This document shows positions 1-8,922 of a stretch of 64,000 nucleotides of DNA, in pieces. A model generated the notes under the pieces. That model saw only the letters and a program-made list of their open reading frames with translations. It searched no databases and had not been told where the DNA came from. The DNA comes from Pyrinomonadaceae bacterium (lineage in GTDB: Bacteria; Acidobacteriota; Blastocatellia; Pyrinomonadales; Pyrinomonadaceae): NCBI GenBank assembly GCA_026129865.1, contig JAHCHG010000012.1, positions 62,001-126,000 of the forward strand, given 5' to 3'. Position numbers and translations under genes: made by a program. Position 1 is the stretch's first letter. Each line of letters begins with the position of its first letter.

Positions 1-978
1 TCCCGCTTCTTCGGCAACCGCAAGTTCACTTTCAAGATAATTCGAAACATCTTCTACTACCTTGTCCATTTCCTCCTTGGATAAAATTTTCTCTTCAGTT
101 AGATAATGTTCAAAACGCGCTATCGGATCGTTATTTTTTGCCCAATGTTCGATCTCGCCTTTTGGAACGTAAGATTGATTGTCATGTTCGGCGTGACCTT
201 TTCGGCGATATGTCAGAGCTTCGATCAAAACCGAACCGTTTCCGCCGCGGGCATGTTCGACGGCTGTTTTCATCGTTTCATAACAAGCGACGATATCGTT
301 TCCGTCAACCTGAAGTCCTAAAATTCCGTAACCGACGGCTTTATCGACGAATGCTTCACAATTTGCCTGGTTGCGCGTCGGCGTGGAATAGGCATAACCG
401 TTGTTTTCAATGACAGTTATCAACGGCAGCTTTTGAACCGCTCCGAAATTAACGCCTTCATGAAAAGCACCGGTCGAACTCGCGCCTTCGCCAAGATACG
501 CGACCGCGACACGGTTTTCTTTCTTCATCCGTGCGGCGAGCAAAATTCCGGTCATGACCGGTATCATATCGCCAAGGTGCGAGATCGGACCGACAAAACC
601 CTTCTCAAGATCGGCAAAATGAAACTGCACATCTGTCGCCCGGCTCGGCGCATTTGCTTTGCCGAGATACTGTGCGAAGATCGTGCGCGGTAATATTCCT
701 TTAACAAAAACAGCGCCGATATCACGGATCAGCGGAGCGATGAAGTCCTGCGGTTCAAGCGCAAACGCCGTTCCGACAGCCGTCGCTTCCTGCCCCAAAC
801 TCGTAAAAACGCCGCCGGTCAGCTTTGATTGCCGTTTAAGACGCACTGTTATCTCGTCGAACATCCGCGTCATTTTCAAATAACGGTAGAGTTCGGCGAC
901 CTGATCTTTACTCAGCGAAGTTTCCGTCGTACAGCTGAGCGGTTTCTTAAAGTTCTTTAATCCCGATTTCGAAGTCAT
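1..978 (-). CDS. 2-oxo acid dehydrogenase E1 component, alpha subunit (3' end outside window)
   Basis: Thiamine-diphosphate-dependent E1 alpha subunit of a pyruvate or branched-chain 2-oxo acid dehydrogenase complex, which decarboxylates the 2-oxo acid and passes the acyl group to E2 lipoate. I translated the reverse strand from the ATG at 978: 326 codons are open to base 1. The N-terminal half has the SLGQEATAVGTA segment typical of E1 alpha. The ThDP motif is present as GEGASSTGAFHEG followed about 30 residues on by VIENNGYA (GDG-X-NN type with GEG at its start). Family members are about 330-360 residues, so only a short C-terminal piece is missing. E1 beta probably follows beyond base 1 (inference). 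I cannot decide between pyruvate and branched-chain substrate. Confidence 0.9.
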   Translation of the reverse strand, partial: MTSKSGLKNFKKPLSCTTETSLSKDQVAELYRYLKMTRMFDEITVRLKRQSKLTGGVFTSLGQEATAVGTAFALEPQDFIAPLIRDIGAVFVKGILPRTIFAQYLGKANAPSRATDVQFHFADLEKGFVGPISHLGDMIPVMTGILLAARMKKENRVAVAYLGEGASSTGAFHEGVNFGAVQKLPLITVIENNGYAYSTPTRNQANCEAFVDKAVGYGILGLQVDGNDIVACYETMKTAVEHARGGNGSVLIEALTYRRKGHAEHDNQSYVPKGEIEHWAKNNDPIARFEHYLTEEKILSKEEMDKVVEDVSNYLESELAVAEEAG

Positions 979-1085
979 GTGTAAATAATCTATCAAAAAT
1001 ATGCGACCGAATAAACGCCGATTTTGCGGATATTTAGAACGAACGAGACGCCCGAGCACATAAGTCGCGCAGCTGTTTTCTTCAG

Positions 1086-1337
1086 CTAACCGATTTTTCG
1101 TACGAAATATTTCCCGATTCCGTAAAGACTGATCAAGAACCAGAGAACCTCGACGATGAACGCCGCAAGGTTAAAGGCATATAGAAGCGAGAATGCGATC
1201 ATGCCGGCACCGGCGGCATTTAGGACGGAATAGATCAATTGTTCGCTTCGTATTTTAGCGGATTGAAGGAGAACGTAAGTAATGATGATCGTTGCGACTC
1301 CGAGTGTGCCGATGATGTCGTACCATGCAATTTGCAT
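1086..1337 (-). CDS. Small CBU_0592-like integral membrane protein
   Basis: An 83-residue protein that is almost entirely membrane: three hydrophobic segments (about residues 6-25, 34-56 and 58-76) with a positively charged C-terminus (YFVRKIG). The opening WYDIIGTLGVATIIITYVLLQ and the LNAAGAGMIAFSLLYAFNLAAF segment match what I know of the CBU_0592 family, whose function is unknown. ATG start at 1337. It stands alone, with about 110 bp on either side and no obvious operon partner. Family assignment is by eye. Confidence 0.75.
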   Translation of the reverse strand: MQIAWYDIIGTLGVATIIITYVLLQSAKIRSEQLIYSVLNAAGAGMIAFSLLYAFNLAAFIVEVLWFLISLYGIGKYFVRKIG

Positions 1338-1456
1338 AAAAATAGCGGTCGTCGCGTGAGCGCCCGCGGCGCATCCATCAGGACGCGAAAAAACTCGGTG
1401 AGCGAAGGCATTTGGGAATAATCAGACCGCAGTAAACCGAATATGTCCCCAGGCTA

Positions 1457-2479
1457 TTAACGATTTTCCGAAACTTGCAGCTTCGCAACGTACCCCTTCG
1501 GTCCAACCGCCCAGACCGCGGCTTTTCCAAACGCGCGGACGGCATTGTAATTTTCCGAGTCTAAATTTTTCCACGTCTTTCCGCCGTCAAGCGAAATGTC
1601 CGAACCGCTCGAACCGACGGCGACGATCGTTTTTTTATCGATAAAATCGACTGCGGAACGATACCCGTTTAAGCCCGTCGCAGATTTCCAGGTCTTTCCG
1701 CCATCCGATGTAAAAGCCAGATTGTTACCGCGTTCTTTGTCCTTTTCGTAGTTTCCGCCGACGATGACTCCGTTTTTCGCGTCGCGCATCGCGATCGAAA
1801 AGATGCCGCTGCCCGGAGTTCCTTTGACGACCGGCGTGTCGGCGACAAACCAGGTCAGCCCGCGATTATTCGAGCGAAAAACGCGCGTATCGTTTCCGCC
1901 CGAAACCAGAAAGACGTCATTCTTGCCGTTTACGATCAAACATGTTCCGCTCGCTGCAAACGCGGCTTCGCCTTCTTTTGCGCGCGGCATTTTGTCCTCG
2001 CCGACGCGGCTCCAGGTCTTTCCGCCGTCTTTTGTCGCGATCAAATAATAAAATTCACCGACTGGATCCGACATCGCGATTCCGTTGTCTCTATCCCAAA
2101 AAGCGATGGCGTCAAAGAACGCTTTTTCCTTGTCGTTCTTAAACTGCAGTTCCCACGATTTTCCGCCGTCCATAGTCTTATAAATGCGAGACGCGTCGCC
2201 GTTCCCGATGCTCAAAACATACGCCGTGTTAGCGTCGAACGCTTCGATATCGCGAAAATCGAGCTTTTCCGCACCCGCGACCTTTCCGACGGTCCAATTT
2301 TTTCCGCCGTCAACGGTTTTGATAAACGTTCCACCCGTTCCGCTCGCCCAGATCACTTTTTCGTTCACGACCGAAAGCCCGCGAAAGCTCGCGTCGGTTT
2401 CAACCGCATACTGTTGCCATTGAGCGTTCACGTTTAAGAAGAAAATTCCCGAAATTACGATTAGTAATATTGATCTCAT
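1457..2479 (-). CDS. Secreted BNR/YCF48-like beta-propeller protein
   Basis: A 340-residue exported protein. The signal peptide is MRSILLIVISGIFFLNVNA followed by Q. The rest is a run of BNR (Asp-box) repeats of the form S/T-x-DGGKTW, about six of them (for example TVDGGKNW, TMDGGKSW, TKDGGKTW, TSDGGKTW, SLDGGKTW). Such proteins fold as beta-propellers and are often annotated as photosystem II stability factor-like or oxidoreductase-like without real functional support. No sialidase catalytic residues are evident. The ATG lies 4 bp after the stop of the upstream M1 peptidase gene, so the two are probably translationally coupled. Function unknown, extracytoplasmic. Confidence 0.8.
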   Translation of the reverse strand: MRSILLIVISGIFFLNVNAQWQQYAVETDASFRGLSVVNEKVIWASGTGGTFIKTVDGGKNWTVGKVAGAEKLDFRDIEAFDANTAYVLSIGNGDASRIYKTMDGGKSWELQFKNDKEKAFFDAIAFWDRDNGIAMSDPVGEFYYLIATKDGGKTWSRVGEDKMPRAKEGEAAFAASGTCLIVNGKNDVFLVSGGNDTRVFRSNNRGLTWFVADTPVVKGTPGSGIFSIAMRDAKNGVIVGGNYEKDKERGNNLAFTSDGGKTWKSATGLNGYRSAVDFIDKKTIVAVGSSGSDISLDGGKTWKNLDSENYNAVRAFGKAAVWAVGPKGYVAKLQVSENR

Positions 2480-2483
2480 AAAT

Positions 2484-4148
2484 TCAATTGCTTTTTGCCT
2501 TCGCCGTTATGTAAAAATTCCGATCGACCTCAAACGTTCGGATCGGCTCCGGATAAACCAAACTTTGTTCTTCGCCGCGCGGAATAATGATCATATCCTT
2601 TCCGTTGACATAAACTTTGACCGGCATCGAAAAGTCCTTGACGACCTCGTCATAATTGAACGTCAGCCGCGCGCCGTCGATCTTATACTGGAGAACCGGA
2701 ATCGTTATCGTCCGCAGATATTGATCGAAAACCTTGCTCAGATCTTTCGCCGATTTTTCAGAAATATATGCTTCGATCTCGCCGGTCGTTACCGTTTTAT
2801 GCCAGAAATCTTTGTTCAATCCGCGCAATATCGCACGCCATTTCTCATCGTCGTTCACTATCTGCCGAATAGTGTGCAGCATATTTCCGCCCTTGTAATA
2901 CATATCGGACGAACCGGAATTGTTAACGCCGTATTTACCAATTATCGGCTGATCGTTTCGAATATTCCTGCGGCTGCCGATGACATAATCCTGAGCGTCC
3001 TGTTTCCCGAAATAATACTCGACAAAAAGGTTTTCGGAATAGTTCGTAAATCCCTCATGAATCCACATATCGGCGGCGTCCTTCATCGAAATATTGTTGC
3101 CGAACCATTCGTGCCCCGACTCATGCACGATGATGAAATCAAACTTGAACCCGATGCCCGTGCCGCTGACATCGCGCCCGCGGTAACCGTTCCGAAACCA
3201 GTTGCCGTAGGTAACTGAAGACTGATGCTCCATTCCCGCGTACGAAACCGCGACTAGTTTAAAACCGTCTTCGTAGAATGGGTATTTTCCGAACCAATGC
3301 TCAAATGCTTTTATCGTTCGCGGAACTTCCTGAAACTGCTTCACCGCCGCTTCCTTTTGATGCGCGAGAACCCAGTAATTTATATCCAGTTCGCCGCCTT
3401 CCCCTGGAAATTTTTCCGACCAATTTACATAATTTCCGATGTTTACATTAACGCCGTAATTGTTGATCGGGTTTACAACTTCCCAGTAAAACGTCTTCGT
3501 TTTTGCTTCGGCGTCCGCAACCGTTTTTTTCAAACGCCCGTTTGAGACCGCGACAAGATCTTCGGGAACAGTAACGTTTATCTGCATTCCGCGGTCCGGT
3601 TCGTCATAGCCGTGATCCTTATTCGCCCACCAAATGCTCGCGCCGATTCCTTGCGCAGTTGTCGTTATAAAATGCTGCCCGAGATCGTCGCGTCCCCACG
3701 TAACGCCGCCGCTCCACGGCGGGTTTTTGCTCTCGAGCGGAACGCCTTCGTAAAACACTTCGACCGAATCCGTAACGCCGGCAGAGAGCGGTTTTTCAAA
3801 ATAGACCCAGTAAACATTTCCTTCGCGTTCAAATTTCAGTTCCGAATTTCCGTGCGTAATCTTTGTTATCTTTAACGGTTTCTGCAGATCGATCTGCATT
3901 TTCGATCCGGCTTTGAGCGTCTTAAATTCGATAAGATTCGCTCCCTTTATCGACTTTTTGTCCGGAAAAAACTCAATGTTCAGCCGGTAATGCTGCAGAT
4001 CCCACCATTCGCGCTCCGGCGTTATCGACCCGCGCAAAACATCCGCCCGCGAAAATCCATCCTGCGCGCCGGCAACATACTGCGCTGTCAAAGTTATCGG
4101 CAGGGAGAAGAATATCAAACCAAATAAAATCAAAACTATTTTCGACAT
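2484..4148 (-). CDS. M1 family metallopeptidase (exported aminopeptidase)
   Basis: Zinc metallopeptidase of the M1 (gluzincin) family, expected to remove N-terminal residues from peptides outside the cytoplasm. I chose the ATG at 4148 (554 residues) over the longer frame from 4250 because it begins a clear signal peptide, MSKIVLILFGLIFFSLPITL, with GGTGGAG upstream. The zinc site is HESGHEWFGNN at about residues 342-352, with the third ligand in WIHEGFTNYSE about 20 residues later. The exopeptidase motif YAGMEHQS lies about 35 residues before HESGH. An N-terminal beta domain precedes the catalytic domain and there is no long ERAP-type C-terminal domain. The BNR protein follows by 4 bp. Confidence 0.92.
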   Translation of the reverse strand: MSKIVLILFGLIFFSLPITLTAQYVAGAQDGFSRADVLRGSITPEREWWDLQHYRLNIEFFPDKKSIKGANLIEFKTLKAGSKMQIDLQKPLKITKITHGNSELKFEREGNVYWVYFEKPLSAGVTDSVEVFYEGVPLESKNPPWSGGVTWGRDDLGQHFITTTAQGIGASIWWANKDHGYDEPDRGMQINVTVPEDLVAVSNGRLKKTVADAEAKTKTFYWEVVNPINNYGVNVNIGNYVNWSEKFPGEGGELDINYWVLAHQKEAAVKQFQEVPRTIKAFEHWFGKYPFYEDGFKLVAVSYAGMEHQSSVTYGNWFRNGYRGRDVSGTGIGFKFDFIIVHESGHEWFGNNISMKDAADMWIHEGFTNYSENLFVEYYFGKQDAQDYVIGSRRNIRNDQPIIGKYGVNNSGSSDMYYKGGNMLHTIRQIVNDDEKWRAILRGLNKDFWHKTVTTGEIEAYISEKSAKDLSKVFDQYLRTITIPVLQYKIDGARLTFNYDEVVKDFSMPVKVYVNGKDMIIIPRGEEQSLVYPEPIRTFEVDRNFYITAKAKSN

Positions 4149-4296
4149 AAAGCTCTTAGTTACTCCACCTGATATTGACTCGCAAAGTAAGATTCCAAAC
4201 TTAATGCAAGGAAACTGCTTTGATTTAGCAATCCACGCGATTTTATCCAATGATATCTTATTATGAAAATTTTTCAGCAGGCTTCATGACATCGTT

Positions 4297-7200
4297 TTAA
4301 AAAAACGGGGCAAACTCGCTTCTTTTTTTGAGAACAAAATAGACCGTCGGCGTAAAGATCAACGAAAATAATAGAGCGACTGCCAATCCGCCGATGACGG
4401 CGATCGCGAGCGGTTGAAGAAGTTCCGCACCTGCACCAATCGCAAGAGCAAGCGGGAGCATTCCTAATATCGCTGCGAGCGATGTCATTAGAACGGGACG
4501 GATACGGCGTTTGCCGGAGAGGATCAATGCGTTTTTCAGCGAATCGCCTTCGGCAATGTGTTCTTCGACAGCATCGAGCATCAGGATTCCGTTTTTGGCG
4601 ACAATTCCAATGACCATAATCATTCCCATTAAAGACACGACATTAAGAGTTGAATTCGTTATAAACAAACCGAAAAGCACACCGCCGAGAGCCAGAATTG
4701 CACCAGAAACGATCGCGATAGGATGTGCAAACGAACGAAATTCTATCAGCAAAACAAGAAAGACAAGGGCGACGGCAAGCATTAATGAAAACATCAATTC
4801 ACGGAAACTCGCTTGCTGTTCTTTGTATAAACCGCCGTATTCGAGCGTAATTCCCGGCGGCAGTTTTACGTCCTTTGAAAGTTGTTGCTTGATGTCGGCG
4901 ACGGTTGATCCCATATCCCGCCCGGTAATACGAGCCGTAATTCCGACCGATTGGCGAAGCCCGTCGCGTTCGATCTCGGTTTGCCCGTTATCAAAAGATA
5001 TATCGGCAACCTGTTCGAGCCGAAAAAGCTGTCCTGTTTGTGATCTTATCGAGAGAGCTTTGAGCTGACTTAAAGATGTCCTGTCGGAATTCGGAACAAG
5101 CACACGAACGGCGATGAGTTTACCTTTTTCTAAAATCGAGGATGTCGCATCGCCCGTCATTGCGATTGTCACCGTATTGGCAATATCGTTGGGCGACACG
5201 CCGAATCGGGCGGCAGCTTCCGGGTTAACCTTGAAAGTTACGGCTGAACCGCTGACCACCACACCGTTATTTGTATCAACTACGCCGGGAACTTTCTTAA
5301 TCGATTCTTCAACCGCTGAAGCCGTCGCGTGGAGAATGTTTTTGTCGTCGCTAAAAAGGCGTATCTCAACGGGAGCGGGCGAAGATGTCAGATCGCCGAT
5401 CAGATCGGACAAAATGCCGACAAATTCAACCTTCAGGCTCGGTTCGGACGTTTCGATTTTGCCGCGTAATTCATCCGTAACCTGTTCGGTCGTGCGGGAA
5501 CGCTTTTGTTTTAATTTGACGAGAAAATCGCCCGTGTTCGGTTCGGTGATCGAAAGCCCCAATTGCAAACCAGTCCGCCGCGACCAGCTTTCGACTTCCG
5601 GCGTTTCCTTGAGCATATCTTCAACATGGTTGAGCATTTTGTCGGTTTCTTCGAGCGAAGTTCCGGGCGGGGCAAAATAATCAAGGACAAACGCACCTTC
5701 GTCAAACGGCGGCAGAAATTCCGAGCCGAGTTGAGTGCTAAGGAAATACGCACCCGAAAATACGACTACGGCAAGAGCCAGCACGACCAGATAATTATTG
5801 AGTGCGACACGCAAAACCGATTCATAACGATTCTCGATAAAACGCATAATAAAACCGCTTTCCGACTCTTCCGCCGCTTCATCCAATTCCAGTTCGCTTT
5901 TTGCCTTTTTGTTTTTTGAATTACCTTTTTTAGTTTTCTTTTTTGAACGAATTAATTTTTCAGCCAAGACGGGTGTAAAAGTCAGAGCCAGAACAAGCGA
6001 TGTCAGCAGAGCGACACTCATCGTCAAAGCAAGCGAACGAAAAAATGCTCCCGTAACGCCCGTTAAAAGTGCGAGCGGCAAAAATACAACGACCGGAGTG
6101 ATGGTTGAACCAATGATCGGGACGGTAATTTCCGAAATCGCCGTCCGCACAGCTTCCGCTCGGGATTTTCCCGTCAAGATATGCGAATAAATATTTTCGA
6201 CAACAACGATCGCGTCATCAATCACCAAACCGATTGCCGCTGCCACGCCGCCTAAAGTCATCAGATCGAAAGAGAGTCCGACCAGATACATTGCCAGAAA
6301 AGTCGTCAGTATAGTGACCGGAATTACCAGAATTGCAACGAAAGTAGTTCCCCAATTTCTCAAGAATGCGTAAAGAATTATGACTGAAAGCAGAAGTCCG
6401 AGAAGTATCGCATCACGAACGGATGTCATTGATTCCCGAACAAGAATTGATTGGTCATAATACGGTGCGATCTTGACATCGGCGGGAAGAGTTTTTTGAA
6501 TTGAATCAAGTTCCGCCTTGACCTCATCGGTAACTGAAACTGTGTTAGCAGTCGGCTGACGCAAAATGTTGACAAGAACGCCGCGTTTTCCATCTGCCGT
6601 AACAATTGTGTAATTCGGCTCAACGCCCGTTTCGACTGTGGCAACATCGGAAACTTTGACGGGAAAACCGTTGACCGTTGCCACAATAATTGCATTGAGA
6701 TCATCGGGTTTTGTTGCCTGTCCGCTGACGAGTGCAAGTTCGAGTTGATGGTTTTCAGCGATCAAACCGGGGGATGCGAGCAGGTTGGAATTTTTTACGG
6801 CATCGGCAACTTGCTGCAAAGATACGGCGTGAGAATTAAGTTCCTGTTCATCTATTTTGATATGAAATTCTTTGACATCGCCGCCCGCAACCGCCACATC
6901 AGCCACGCCGTCGAGCCGTGCCAGTCTTGGTTTTATTGTGTAAGAAGCTATTTCCCGCAAAGTTGCAAGGTCGCGTTTATCGGAAGTCAGCGAATATCCG
7001 GCAACCGGGAATACAGCGAATGTCAGACGGTCAACCTTACGGATTTGAGCCGCCGGCGGAAGCGTAACCTGCGACAAACGGGATGAAACAAGCTGCAAGG
7101 TTTGTTTAATATCGACATTCCAGTCAAAAAATAAATTGACATCGCACGAACCTCGAGCGGTCGTGGATTTTATCCGCACAATGCCCGGAATTCCGTTCAT

Positions 7201-7410
7201 TGCTTCTTCGACCGGACGGGTAACAGTCACAAGCATTTGATCCGCAGGGACGACTCCGTTATCCACAATTACAACGATTCGCGGAAAATCTGTCTGCGGA
7301 AAAAGTGCCGAAGGCAATTGCATCGCCGAATAAATTCCGGCAATGCAAAGCAGGATCACGATGACGACAACGGCACGTTTTTGATTGGAAACAAATCCGG
7401 CAAGGCTCAT
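4297..7410 (-). CDS. RND efflux pump inner-membrane permease
   Basis: Proton-driven AcrB/MdtBC/CzcA-superfamily permease of 1037 residues, the usual length. It has 12 transmembrane segments in two halves with large periplasmic loops. The proton-relay aspartates are in TM4 (GLVIDDAIVVVENIYSH, D398-D399), and the matching lysine of the second half is in GIVAKNGILMLDAVEEH. An unusual Lys/Glu-rich cytoplasmic stretch, about residues 489-520 (KKKTKKGNSKNKK then ELELDEAAEE), links the two halves. The ATG overlaps the stop of the membrane fusion gene as ATGA, giving the order tolC-mfp-rnd on one transcript. Substrate is unknown: the residues argue for the general multidrug or HAE-1-like group, without a firm metal signature. 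Confidence 0.93.
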   Translation of the reverse strand: MSLAGFVSNQKRAVVVIVILLCIAGIYSAMQLPSALFPQTDFPRIVVIVDNGVVPADQMLVTVTRPVEEAMNGIPGIVRIKSTTARGSCDVNLFFDWNVDIKQTLQLVSSRLSQVTLPPAAQIRKVDRLTFAVFPVAGYSLTSDKRDLATLREIASYTIKPRLARLDGVADVAVAGGDVKEFHIKIDEQELNSHAVSLQQVADAVKNSNLLASPGLIAENHQLELALVSGQATKPDDLNAIIVATVNGFPVKVSDVATVETGVEPNYTIVTADGKRGVLVNILRQPTANTVSVTDEVKAELDSIQKTLPADVKIAPYYDQSILVRESMTSVRDAILLGLLLSVIILYAFLRNWGTTFVAILVIPVTILTTFLAMYLVGLSFDLMTLGGVAAAIGLVIDDAIVVVENIYSHILTGKSRAEAVRTAISEITVPIIGSTITPVVVFLPLALLTGVTGAFFRSLALTMSVALLTSLVLALTFTPVLAEKLIRSKKKTKKGNSKNKKAKSELELDEAAEESESGFIMRFIENRYESVLRVALNNYLVVLALAVVVFSGAYFLSTQLGSEFLPPFDEGAFVLDYFAPPGTSLEETDKMLNHVEDMLKETPEVESWSRRTGLQLGLSITEPNTGDFLVKLKQKRSRTTEQVTDELRGKIETSEPSLKVEFVGILSDLIGDLTSSPAPVEIRLFSDDKNILHATASAVEESIKKVPGVVDTNNGVVVSGSAVTFKVNPEAAARFGVSPNDIANTVTIAMTGDATSSILEKGKLIAVRVLVPNSDRTSLSQLKALSIRSQTGQLFRLEQVADISFDNGQTEIERDGLRQSVGITARITGRDMGSTVADIKQQLSKDVKLPPGITLEYGGLYKEQQASFRELMFSLMLAVALVFLVLLIEFRSFAHPIAIVSGAILALGGVLFGLFITNSTLNVVSLMGMIMVIGIVAKNGILMLDAVEEHIAEGDSLKNALILSGKRRIRPVLMTSLAAILGMLPLALAIGAGAELLQPLAIAVIGGLAVALLFSLIFTPTVYFVLKKRSEFAPFF

Positions 7411-8867
7411 GGTGTTTTATCTCCCTCCGGTGTTGCATCGGCTTTTTTGATCTCAACTTTTGTACCATCTGGCAAAGCGTAATTTCCGTCGATAATTACG
7501 GTGTCGCCTTCATTCAAACCGACGGCTATCTGAGTTTCGGTATCGGTTCTAATTCCGATCTCGACCTTTGTTTCGTGGGCGACATTATCTTTATCAACAA
7601 CCATCACAACGCCCGTTTTTGCATTTGAAGTGTCCAGAGAGACGGCGGCATTCGGAACAACGAGAGTATCAAACTGCTCATTTTCACTGACGACGACATT
7701 TGCGGCTCCGCCCGATCTCAAACGTCCCGAACCATTTCCCAAATTAACCCAAACTTCCGTCGCCCGATTAAGTGGATCGGTCGAACGCGAGATAAGCGAA
7801 ACTTTGCCGCTCATTCTCTCGTCGCCCAGATCGTCCGGGTAAACCGCCACTGCATCGCCGAGTCTGAGTTTGGTAATTACCGTGTCCGCAAACTGCGTTT
7901 TGACAATAACTTCGCTCAGATCGGCAACGGTCAGAATCTTTCCTCCGGCAGTCGCATATTCGCCGTCAAACTGAGTTTGCTCAATCACAAAACCCGAAAT
8001 GGGAGAGCGAATCTCGGCTAAATTTATCTGTGTCTGCAAGGTTTTGATGCGTTGTTCGGCTTGCGAAACGCGAGCCTGAGCCGTTTGCAGATCGAGCGAA
8101 TTGCTCGTATTTGTGCGTAGATTTTTGGACTTTTGTAAAAATTTCAGAGCGTCTTCGGCTTGCGTTAAAGCGAGCTGGGCGGCTTCAACATCCTTCAATG
8201 CGATCCCGCCTTTGTCGTATAGATCCTTTCTGCGTTCATAGAGATTTCGGGCATTATCAACAGTCGCCTTTGCATCCCGCAGATCCCTGTCCGATTGAAT
8301 CTCCGATTGCGGAATCGTGCTTTTCCGCAGAGTCTGCACATTCAAACGGGCTTCACTTAAAACCGCTTCCGCTTCTTTTTTCTGTGCCTGCAAATCCCGC
8401 GTGTCAATCGTTGCGAGGAGTTCGCCGCGTCTGACAAATTCATTTTGCAAACGCCTTAAACCTTTTATTTGTCCGCCGGCATTTGAACTAACGACCGCCT
8501 GCCTTGCGGGAGTTATCGAACCGACCGCCGAAACCTCACCGGCGATGGTTTTCCGCTCAACTTTTGCTACCGAAACGCTAACGACCACCGCAGGTTCGGT
8601 TGCCGTATCTGCCGTGTTGGAGTTTCTTTTTGACCAAATCCACCAACCGCCAATCGCTAAAATAAGAACACCAAAAATTACGCCGATGATAATAAACTGA
8701 CGCTTTTTACTTGTCGGCTCATCTTCGTCGAATTCATCGTCTTCAATTTCCACAAATTCGGATTCTTCCGCATTTGCGTCTTCCGGTAATAGATCTTCCT
8801 GAGATTCATCAATCGGCTCAATAACAATCTCATTTTCCGCACTAATTTTTTCGTTTGATTCTTCCAT
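7407..8867 (-). CDS. RND efflux periplasmic adaptor (membrane fusion protein)
   Basis: HlyD/AcrA-type adaptor (486 residues) linking the RND permease to the outer-membrane channel. It shows a lipoyl/barrel-sandwich pair around a long coiled coil (two heptad-rich arms, about residues 145-285, flanked by RRGELLATIDTRDLQAQ and EIRSPISGFVIEQTQFDGE) and beta-barrel and membrane-proximal domains at the C-terminus. It lacks a lipobox. Instead it has a single transmembrane anchor (about residues 57-78) preceded by about 50 strongly acidic cytoplasmic residues, unusual for this family. It overlaps the pump gene by 4 bp and starts 55 bp after tolC. Confidence 0.92.
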   Translation of the reverse strand: MEESNEKISAENEIVIEPIDESQEDLLPEDANAEESEFVEIEDDEFDEDEPTSKKRQFIIIGVIFGVLILAIGGWWIWSKRNSNTADTATEPAVVVSVSVAKVERKTIAGEVSAVGSITPARQAVVSSNAGGQIKGLRRLQNEFVRRGELLATIDTRDLQAQKKEAEAVLSEARLNVQTLRKSTIPQSEIQSDRDLRDAKATVDNARNLYERRKDLYDKGGIALKDVEAAQLALTQAEDALKFLQKSKNLRTNTSNSLDLQTAQARVSQAEQRIKTLQTQINLAEIRSPISGFVIEQTQFDGEYATAGGKILTVADLSEVIVKTQFADTVITKLRLGDAVAVYPDDLGDERMSGKVSLISRSTDPLNRATEVWVNLGNGSGRLRSGGAANVVVSENEQFDTLVVPNAAVSLDTSNAKTGVVMVVDKDNVAHETKVEIGIRTDTETQIAVGLNEGDTVIIDGNYALPDGTKVEIKKADATPEGDKTP

Positions 8868-8922
8868 CGATTTATAAATTCAAACTCCGATATTATGCCG
8901 TTTACCTTTTTACGTTTTTACT

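Noticed and set aside
2565-3218. 217-codon plus-strand frame opposite the M1 peptidase
   Set aside because: It is the mirror of a confident gene with intact motifs; no domain or ribosome binding site. Several other long antisense frames (for example 4511-5068, 5114-5680, 46245-46811, 37787-38434) were dropped for the same reason.
4297-7410. RND permease as a specific heavy-metal (CzcA) pump
   Set aside because: General RND motifs are clear, but I saw no metal-specific signature and no metal-binding partner genes.
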